Assembly: GCA_947467315.1 (NCBI GenBank)
Contig: CANIID010000010.1
Span: 1 to 41,315 of the forward strand
Direction of reading: 5' to 3'
Length of the DNA: 41,315 bases
Source of the DNA: Betaproteobacteria bacterium
Lineage (GTDB): Bacteria; Pseudomonadota; Gammaproteobacteria; Burkholderiales; SG8-41
Shown: positions 35,264 to 41,315 of the stretch, one piece after another
Position numbering within the stretch: position 1 is the first letter of the stretch
Layout: each line of letters begins with the position of its first letter
The notes under the pieces: model-generated
Database searches by the model: none
Seen by the model: only the letters and a program-made list of their open reading frames with translations
Told to the model about the DNA's origin: nothing
Translations under genes and position numbers: made by a program

Positions 35264-36625
35264 ATGAACGCACCCGCCGAAATCAAAATCTCTCGCAGTA
35301 AACAAGTGTCCGACTACGCTGCAGGCGCGCTCACGCGCGAGTTTCCCGCCGCCATATTGGTGGCCGCCAAGGTCGCGCTGATCGATGTGATGGGATGCGC
35401 CATCGGCGCGTGGGACGACGAATGCGTGCGCCCGGTGCGGCGCGTGGTCGAGGGCTGGGGCGCGCGCGGCGAGGCGCAAGTGTTTTTGGGCGGACGCACC
35501 GCGCCGGCCTTTGCGGCGTTGGCCAACGGCACCATGGCGCACGCGATGGATTACGACGATTCGCATCAGATGGGGGCGGGCCATATCAGTTGCGTGTGCG
35601 GCACGGCGGCGCTGGCGGTGGCAGGGCAACTCGGCAGCAGCGAAAAAGATATGTTGGCGGCCTACATCACCGGCTTTGAAGTGATGGCGCGATTGGCGGG
35701 TGGCGGCCCGCCGGGCGTCGGGCGCAGCCTGCATCGGCGTGGACTGCATCCGACCTCGGTGTTCGGCCGCGTGGGCGCGGCAGTGGTGGCATCGGTGTTG
35801 ATGCGCCTGACGCCGCAACAAACCGAATATGCGGTCGGTGCGGCAACCACCACTGCGGGCGGATTGGTGGGCTCGTTCGGCACGCACTCCAAACCGTTTC
35901 ACGGCGGCAAAGCGGCGATGGACGGCATCCTCGCCGCCGAATTGGCGCGCGAAGGGTTTCAAGCATCGACCAAACTGCTGGAACTCGAAAAGGGTCTGCT
36001 CGATGCCTTCATTCAGGATCGCAAGGTTGAAGTGCCGCCTATGGATTTCAGCTATTGGGAATTGAAACGCAACGGCTTCAAGCCCTACGCCAGTTGCCGC
36101 GCCACGCATGCGTCGATACAGACGTCGCGCAAGTTGGCCGCTGCGGTGGGTGGACGCAAAATCACCAGGGTGCATGCCAAGGTGCATCCCAACGTGGTGG
36201 TGGTGGCGAACCAGTTGAATCCGCAAACGCCGCTGGAACACAAATTCAGCGTGCGTTATTGCATGGCGATGGGGCTGACGGGTTATCGGCTGGTGGCGTC
36301 GGATTTCACTGACAAGCTGATGCAGGATGCGAAGTTAAAAGAGATTGCTGCAGTCACCGAGGTCGAAGTCGTGCCTGAGCAGCCGCAATATGAGGCGCAT
36401 CTCGATGTGTATGTAGAAGGTGAGGCGAAACCGCTGCACGCTGACACGAACATCGTGTTGGGCCATGCCGACAATCCGATGAGCGAAGACGAAGTTTGGG
36501 GCAAGTTCGACGGGTTGGTGACGCCGGTGCTGGGCGCCGACAAGGCGCACGCTCTCTATGATTTGCTGAAGCATTTCGAGATGCCGGGAAATCTCAAAAA
36601 GATTGTTTCGCTGGTTGCCAAATGA
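35264..36625 (+). CDS. MmgE/PrpD family protein
   Basis: Likely start MNAPAEIKISRSKQVSDYAAG; KVALIDVMGCAIGAW, NGTMAHAMDYDDSHQMGAGHISCVCGTAALAVA, GGKAAMDGILAAELAREGF. Confidence 0.94.
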   Translation: MNAPAEIKISRSKQVSDYAAGALTREFPAAILVAAKVALIDVMGCAIGAWDDECVRPVRRVVEGWGARGEAQVFLGGRTAPAFAALANGTMAHAMDYDDSHQMGAGHISCVCGTAALAVAGQLGSSEKDMLAAYITGFEVMARLAGGGPPGVGRSLHRRGLHPTSVFGRVGAAVVASVLMRLTPQQTEYAVGAATTTAGGLVGSFGTHSKPFHGGKAAMDGILAAELAREGFQASTKLLELEKGLLDAFIQDRKVEVPPMDFSYWELKRNGFKPYASCRATHASIQTSRKLAAAVGGRKITRVHAKVHPNVVVVANQLNPQTPLEHKFSVRYCMAMGLTGYRLVASDFTDKLMQDAKLKEIAAVTEVEVVPEQPQYEAHLDVYVEGEAKPLHADTNIVLGHADNPMSEDEVWGKFDGLVTPVLGADKAHALYDLLKHFEMPGNLKKIVSLVAK

Positions 36626-37599
36626 GATGGCGTACCTGCATTGCCGCGTGTGCACTGCTATTGCCATCCGTAGTTAATGCGCAAGCGCCCGCGGCGGGTG
36701 CGTACCCCACCAAGCCGATCCGCCTGATTTCCCCCTATGCCGCCGGTGGCGGCAGCGACACGTTGGCCCGCATCATCGGGCAAAAGCTGCTCGAAAGCTG
36801 GGGTCAGCCGGTGGTGGTGGACAACCGCCCCAGCTCCGGCGGCAACCTCGGCGCGGAACTGGTGGCGAAGGCCGCGCCGGACGGCTATACCTTGTTTGTC
36901 ACGCCCAGCGCGGTGCTCACCATCAACCCGCATTTGTACGCGAAGCTGCGCTACGACAGCTTCAAGGATTTCACGCCGGTGATCGCGGCCACCAACTCGC
37001 CGTATTTTCTGGTGGTGCATCCGAAGATTCCAGCCACCAGCGTCAAGGAATTGATCGCATACGCGAAAACGAATGCGGGCAAAATGAATTACAGCTCATC
37101 GGGCAACGGCTCATCCACGCACTTGGCGGGCGTGTTGTTCAACACCTTGGCGGGAGTAGACATTGTGCATATCCCGTATAAAGGCGCCGCGCCCGCGATC
37201 GTCGATCTGCTTGCCGGCAACATCCAGATGCGCTTTTCCAGTGTGGTGCCGGTGCTGCCGCACATACGCAACGGCCGGCTGCGCGGTTTGGGCATGAGCA
37301 GCGCGAAACGATACTCGCCGATGCCGGAAGTGCCGACCATCGCCGAATCCGGGCTGCCGGGTTACGTGGTCGAGTCGTTTTACGTGATCGTGGCGCCCGC
37401 TGCGACACCGCGCAGCGTCGTGTCAAAACTCAACAGCGAAATCGCACGTAAGCTGAAAGACCCGGAGATCAATACCCGCATGGCAGCCGATGGCGCGGAA
37501 GTGATCGCGGCTTCCGTGGAGGACAGCGCGAAGATGCTGCGCGACGATTACCATCGATGGGCGAAGCCGGTGAAAGATTCCGGCGCACGCGCGGATTAG
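36622..37599 (+). CDS. Bug/TctC-family substrate-binding protein
   Basis: 325 aa; starts in ATGA overlap with MmgE/PrpD; YPTKPIRLISPYAAGGGSDTLARIIGQKLLESWGQPVVVDNRPSSGGNLGAELVAKAAPDGYTLFV. Confidence 0.95.
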   Translation: MRWRTCIAACALLLPSVVNAQAPAAGAYPTKPIRLISPYAAGGGSDTLARIIGQKLLESWGQPVVVDNRPSSGGNLGAELVAKAAPDGYTLFVTPSAVLTINPHLYAKLRYDSFKDFTPVIAATNSPYFLVVHPKIPATSVKELIAYAKTNAGKMNYSSSGNGSSTHLAGVLFNTLAGVDIVHIPYKGAAPAIVDLLAGNIQMRFSSVVPVLPHIRNGRLRGLGMSSAKRYSPMPEVPTIAESGLPGYVVESFYVIVAPAATPRSVVSKLNSEIARKLKDPEINTRMAADGAEVIAASVEDSAKMLRDDYHRWAKPVKDSGARAD

Positions 37600-37620
37600 A
37601 ATTACCTAAAGGAGACGATT

Positions 37621-38691
37621 ATGGCAACAGTGAAAAACAAGCGTATTGCAATGATGGGCACGGGCGCGCTGGGCGGTTATGTCGGCGGCTATTTTGCACA
37701 CAACGGCGAGGATGTGACGCTGATCGATTTTTGGCCGGAACATATCGAGACCATTCGTGCTCAAGGATTGGATCTCGATGGTGTGACCGACCCGGAAAAG
37801 TTTGTCGTCAAAACGGCGAAAACGCTGCACTACAAAGACCTTGACACGTTAAAGGGTCAGCCGCCGTTCGACATCGTTTTCATTTCGGTGAAATCGTACG
37901 ACACCGAGCGCGTAACGAAGGCGATTGCGCCGTATCTGGCGAAAGACGGCTACGCGGTGTCGCTGCAAAACTGTTGGAACGAAGACACCATCGCGGGCGT
38001 GTTGGGCGCCGAGCGCGTGGTGGGCACGATAGCTTCCGTGATTTCGGTGGAGCTGTACGCGCCGGGGCGCATTCGCCGCATGGCGGAAAAAGGCGGCGAC
38101 AAGCACACGGTGTTTCGCGTGGGCGAAATTCATGGCCGCATCACTGATCGCGTGACCGAACTGGTCAACATGTTTTCGCTGATCGACAGCGCCAAAGCCA
38201 CGCCGAATTTGCAGGGCGAGCGCTGGACCAAGCTCACGCAAAACGGCATGAGTAACGGCATTTGCGCGGCCACCGGTTTGACCGGCCACGATTGCGACAA
38301 CAACGACGCGATCCGGCGCTTCGCGATTGCGGTGGCGGGGGAATCAATACGCGTCGGCAAGGCATTGGGCCTGAAGCTCGAAAAAATGGGCAAGCTCATG
38401 CCGGAACAACTTGAACAGGCGAGTGCGGGTGACCCTGCGGTGCTGGCGGAAGTGGAACACTTCATGAAAAACCGCAAGGCAGCGAATCCGCGCGCGAATA
38501 TTCAACGACCGTCGATGGCGCAGGACATGGCCAAAGGCCGCAAGACCGAAATCGAATTCATGAACGGTCTCATCGTGCGCAAGGGCAAGGAGGTCGGTGT
38601 TCCCACGCCGGCAAACGAAAAGTTGGTGCAGGCCGTGCTGAGTGTGGAGGGCGGGAAGATCAAGCCGTCCGCGTCGGTGCTGGGCGGGTAG
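37621..38691 (+). CDS. 2-dehydropantoate 2-reductase (ApbA/PanE)-like protein
   Basis: 356 aa; RIAMMGTGALGGYVGGYFAHNGEDVTLID, FDIVFISVKSYDT, KLTQNGMSNGICAATGLTG. Confidence 0.88.
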   Translation: MATVKNKRIAMMGTGALGGYVGGYFAHNGEDVTLIDFWPEHIETIRAQGLDLDGVTDPEKFVVKTAKTLHYKDLDTLKGQPPFDIVFISVKSYDTERVTKAIAPYLAKDGYAVSLQNCWNEDTIAGVLGAERVVGTIASVISVELYAPGRIRRMAEKGGDKHTVFRVGEIHGRITDRVTELVNMFSLIDSAKATPNLQGERWTKLTQNGMSNGICAATGLTGHDCDNNDAIRRFAIAVAGESIRVGKALGLKLEKMGKLMPEQLEQASAGDPAVLAEVEHFMKNRKAANPRANIQRPSMAQDMAKGRKTEIEFMNGLIVRKGKEVGVPTPANEKLVQAVLSVEGGKIKPSASVLGG

Positions 38692-38705
38692 TCGAGGTGG
38701 TAAGT

Positions 38706-38726
38706 GTAGGGCGGAAAAGCGCAGCG
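38706..38726 (+). repeat. GTAGGGCGGAAAAGCGCAGCG dispersed repeat, copy 1
   Basis: Exact reverse complement at 40572-40592; part of a larger hairpin-rich intergenic region 38700-38815. Confidence 0.8.
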
Positions 38727-38814
38727 CCTTCCGCCGACTGAGTCGCATTCGGCGGAAGACGCTACGCCCTTCTACAGGCTCAAGACAGGCTTTTCCGCCC
38801 TACGAATCAGGTTT

Positions 38815-39672
38815 TTAAACCGGCTTCTCCGGCCCCACCGTCAGCCGCCGCATTTCGCGCCGCGTGCCGTGATAATCGTTGATCGCGTTGTGCATGGTGA
38901 CGCGGTTGTCCCAGATCGTCATCTGGCCCGGTTCCCAGCGCACGCGGCAGGTGAATTCCGGCGTGATGGCGTGATCGTTCAGCATGTTGATAATCGGGCG
39001 ACTTTCGCGTTCGGTCATCTCATCGAGGCGCAGCGTGTGCAGCGAGCTGCAATACAGCGCGCGTTTGCCGGTCTGCGGATGCGTGCGCACGATGGGGTGC
39101 CGGGATTCAAAGCGGTCGGCGTTTTCGGAGTTCGTCACCGGCATGGTGGTGATGCGGCGGTGATGCGCGGCGCGGTCGCCGCCCGGTTTGTGCTTCAGGC
39201 TCGCGCTGAACACGCCGATCACGCCTTCGATCATTTTCTTCGTGCCGGCGGAAAGCTCCTCGTACGCTTTCTGCGTGTTGGCGTAAAGCGTGTCGCCGCC
39301 CTTGGGCGGGGTTTCCACCGAGTAGAGTGTGGTGATACGTGGCGGCTCGGCGAGATAGGGCGTGTCCGAATGCCAGTCGTTGCCGAAGTTTTCGCGCTCG
39401 TGCGGCTCTTTAATCACGCGCGTCATCTGCGGAATTTCATCCATGCCCTTGGCGAACGGATAAAAATTTGGCTCGCCGAAATGTTTGGCTGCGGCCAGTT
39501 GATCGAAGGGCGAAAGGCTCTGCCCACGCACGGCGATGACCTTGAATTCCAGCAATGCCTGCTGCAATTCATCCCACATCGCCGAATTCTCGTGATTTTT
39601 AAGATCCGCGCGGTAAATTTCCGCGCCGATGCTGCCCGCGATGGGGCGTGCTTCCAGTATCTTGTAGTCCAT
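38815..39672 (-). CDS. TauD/TfdA family Fe(II)/2-oxoglutarate dioxygenase
   Basis: 285 aa; WHSDTPYLAEPPRITTLYSVETPPKGGDTLYANTQKAYEEL, distal His TMHNAINDYHGTRREMRRLTV. Confidence 0.95.
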   Translation of the reverse strand: MDYKILEARPIAGSIGAEIYRADLKNHENSAMWDELQQALLEFKVIAVRGQSLSPFDQLAAAKHFGEPNFYPFAKGMDEIPQMTRVIKEPHERENFGNDWHSDTPYLAEPPRITTLYSVETPPKGGDTLYANTQKAYEELSAGTKKMIEGVIGVFSASLKHKPGGDRAAHHRRITTMPVTNSENADRFESRHPIVRTHPQTGKRALYCSSLHTLRLDEMTERESRPIINMLNDHAITPEFTCRVRWEPGQMTIWDNRVTMHNAINDYHGTRREMRRLTVGPEKPV

Positions 39673-39752
39673 AATATTTCCTCGATTGCCGACTGAGTGC
39701 CATAGTATAGTCCGGCAGCAAGTTCGACGAAATACTAATGGAGAAACGCATC

Positions 39753-40505
39753 ATGTCAGACCAAACCCAAGAACTCACTGGAAAAGTCGCGCTGATCACC
39801 GGCGCGGCAAAAAACATCGGGCGCGCCACCGCGCTGGAGCTGGCCCGCGCGGGCGCGGCAGTGGCGATCAACACGCGGCATTCGGTGGATGACGCGAAGA
39901 AAGTCGCCGAAGAAATTCGCGCGGCGGGCGGGCAGGCCGAGGTGTATGTGGCCGACATCGCCGATGCCAAGGCGGTCAAAGGCATGGTCGAAAGCGTGAT
40001 GAAAAAATTCGGCCGCGTGGATTTTCTGGTGCTCAATGCCTCGGTTCGTACTGAAAAGCCGTTTCTCGAATTGAGCTACGACGAGTGGCGCGTGCCGCTG
40101 TCGATCACGCTGGATGGCGCGTTTTACCTGGCGCAGGCATGCATCCCGTCGATGATCGCCAACGGCGGCGGCAGCATTGTTACGCTGGGCGGCATGATGA
40201 GTCTGTCGGGTGCGAAAAAGCGCATCCACGGCTCGGTGGCCAAACACGGCTTGGTGGGCTTCACGCGCGGCTTGGCGCGCGAGTTCGGTGATCGCAACAT
40301 CCGTGCCAACTGCATCGCGCCGGGGCAGATGAACACCGTGCGCGCGGCAGGGCGCACTGCGGCGGCGGGGGCTGAAATGATTCCGCTGGCGCGTAAGGGC
40401 GATGCGGAGGAGATTGCGACGGTAGTGCGGTTTTTGTGCGGCCCGGCGTCGAGTTATGTCACCGGGCAGTCATTGCAGATTAACGGCGGGCAGATGATGT
40501 TTTAG
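39753..40505 (+). CDS. Short-chain dehydrogenase/reductase (SDR) fold protein with atypical active site
   Basis: GKVALITGAAKNIGRATALELARAGA nucleotide-binding region, FGRVDFLVLNAS, C-terminal SSYVTGQSLQINGGQMMF (ORF could start at 39738). Confidence 0.92.
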   Translation: MSDQTQELTGKVALITGAAKNIGRATALELARAGAAVAINTRHSVDDAKKVAEEIRAAGGQAEVYVADIADAKAVKGMVESVMKKFGRVDFLVLNASVRTEKPFLELSYDEWRVPLSITLDGAFYLAQACIPSMIANGGGSIVTLGGMMSLSGAKKRIHGSVAKHGLVGFTRGLAREFGDRNIRANCIAPGQMNTVRAAGRTAAAGAEMIPLARKGDAEEIATVVRFLCGPASSYVTGQSLQINGGQMMF

Positions 40506-40571
40506 TGGTGTAGGTCGGAACGCGCAGCGGTTCCGACAGGCGGTGGTGACATGGGATGATTGTGTCGGAAC

Positions 40572-40592
40572 CGCTGCGCTTTTCCGCCCTAC
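40572..40592 (-). repeat. GTAGGGCGGAAAAGCGCAGCG dispersed repeat, copy 2 (inverted)
   Basis: CGCTGCGCTTTTCCGCCCTAC, exact reverse complement of 38706-38726. Confidence 0.8.
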
Positions 40593-40596
40593 GGGG

Positions 40597-41315
40597 TTAC
40601 GTCTTTTTTAGTCTTGATTCCCAATCCTTCGGTAACTGCACTTTCTTGCCGGTCGGGAAACCCAAAAACCCATTGTGCGCAAACACATACATGTTATTGC
40701 GCAGCGGGTCGCCTGACACGGCGATCATGAAGTCTTCGGGCTTCCATACAATCGGCACCAGCCGGTTTTCATCTTCCGATTCATAAAACACCTTCGGGAT
40801 GCGGTCGTTGCGCACGTCGTCTTTTAAATCCCACACGCCGCGAATATTCCACACGCGCAACTGGCGCTCGAACTCCCATGCGGGCAGACGCGCGTGGTCG
40901 TAGAGATATTGCTTCACGTCGGCCTTGGTCCAGCCGGCCTTGGCGATGGTCTCGACGATGATCGGGCTTAACACCACCAGTGGGCGCAGCATGCCGTTGC
41001 CGTGGCTGGTGGTAAAGGTGATCTGCCACATGTGGTATTTCAAAACGGAATCCGCCACGTACGGCAGCAGTTCTTCCGGCGTGCTGCCCGACACCGACGA
41101 GAACGAGCCGCCGCCAGTGTAGCGCGCGACCGTCACCACGTTGTCGCTGGCACTGAATCCGACTTCCTCGGCGGTGTTGGCCCAGCCGATTTTCTTCAAC
41201 ACCTCGTCGTTTTCCGCGAGCACCACGCGCCAGGTATTGCCGAAGGTGGCCTTGTCGGTTTTGTGCGGGAGGAAGCCCGCGACATTGCGCAGATACAAGC
41301 GCCAGAAGCGGCCTA
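40597..41315 (-). CDS. Hypothetical protein, 5'-truncated at the window edge
   Basis: Open frame continues past the ORF-track start (…GRFWRLYLRNVAGFLPHKTDKATFGNTWRVVLAENDE…), so the listed TTG start is probably internal; family not confidently recognised. Confidence 0.75.
   Translation of the reverse strand, partial: GRFWRLYLRNVAGFLPHKTDKATFGNTWRVVLAENDEVLKKIGWANTAEEVGFSASDNVVTVARYTGGGSFSSVSGSTPEELLPYVADSVLKYHMWQITFTTSHGNGMLRPLVVLSPIIVETIAKAGWTKADVKQYLYDHARLPAWEFERQLRVWNIRGVWDLKDDVRNDRIPKVFYESEDENRLVPIVWKPEDFMIAVSGDPLRNNMYVFAHNGFLGFPTGKKVQLPKDWESRLKKT

Noticed and set aside
34091-36241. 716-aa minus-strand ORF as a single fusion protein
   Set aside because: Residues upstream of MKNPPSIPVW... 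are His/Arg-rich antisense translation of the MmgE/PrpD gene on the plus strand; the signal peptide marks the true Bug start at 35092.
1-41315. rRNA, tRNA, prophage or biosynthetic gene cluster
   Set aside because: No rRNA/tRNA-like segments recognised by eye, no phage structural, integrase or transposase ORFs, and no NRPS/PKS/RiPP genes among the ORFs.

Overview
This 41.3-kb GC-rich window looks like a betaproteobacterial (Burkholderiales-type) catabolic accessory region. I can support about 39 coding features. They are dominated by 12 intact, plus one decayed, Bug/TctC-family periplasmic solute-binding proteins and four MmgE/PrpD-family proteins. The rest are mostly catabolic enzymes: FMN alpha-hydroxyacid oxidase, SMP-30 lactonase, class III CoA-transferase, enoyl-CoA hydratase, GMC oxidoreductase, D-2-hydroxyacid dehydrogenase, carboxymuconolactone decarboxylase-like protein, MBL hydrolase, alpha/beta hydrolase, ThDP enzyme, CocE/NonD hydrolase, PanE-like reductase, TauD-like dioxygenase and an SDR. 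There are also two tandem DUF1080-like lipoproteins, an FKBP, an orphan ModA-like binding protein, a glycosyltransferase-like protein and a HigBA/RelE-like toxin-antitoxin pair. I saw no membrane transporter subunit and no conventional transcriptional regulator. The signals most worth checking are: (1) a dispersed ~33-bp AT-rich motif (core TAAGTATWTGTTT), six copies, one sitting in-frame inside a CDS; (2) a 94-bp MITE-like element with 22-bp perfect terminal inverted repeats and a putative 5-bp target duplication; (3) the repeated pairing of MmgE/PrpD with Bug genes without permeases; (4) an SDR that appears to lack the catalytic Ser and Tyr. Product names come from family-level motif recognition only; no database search was possible.
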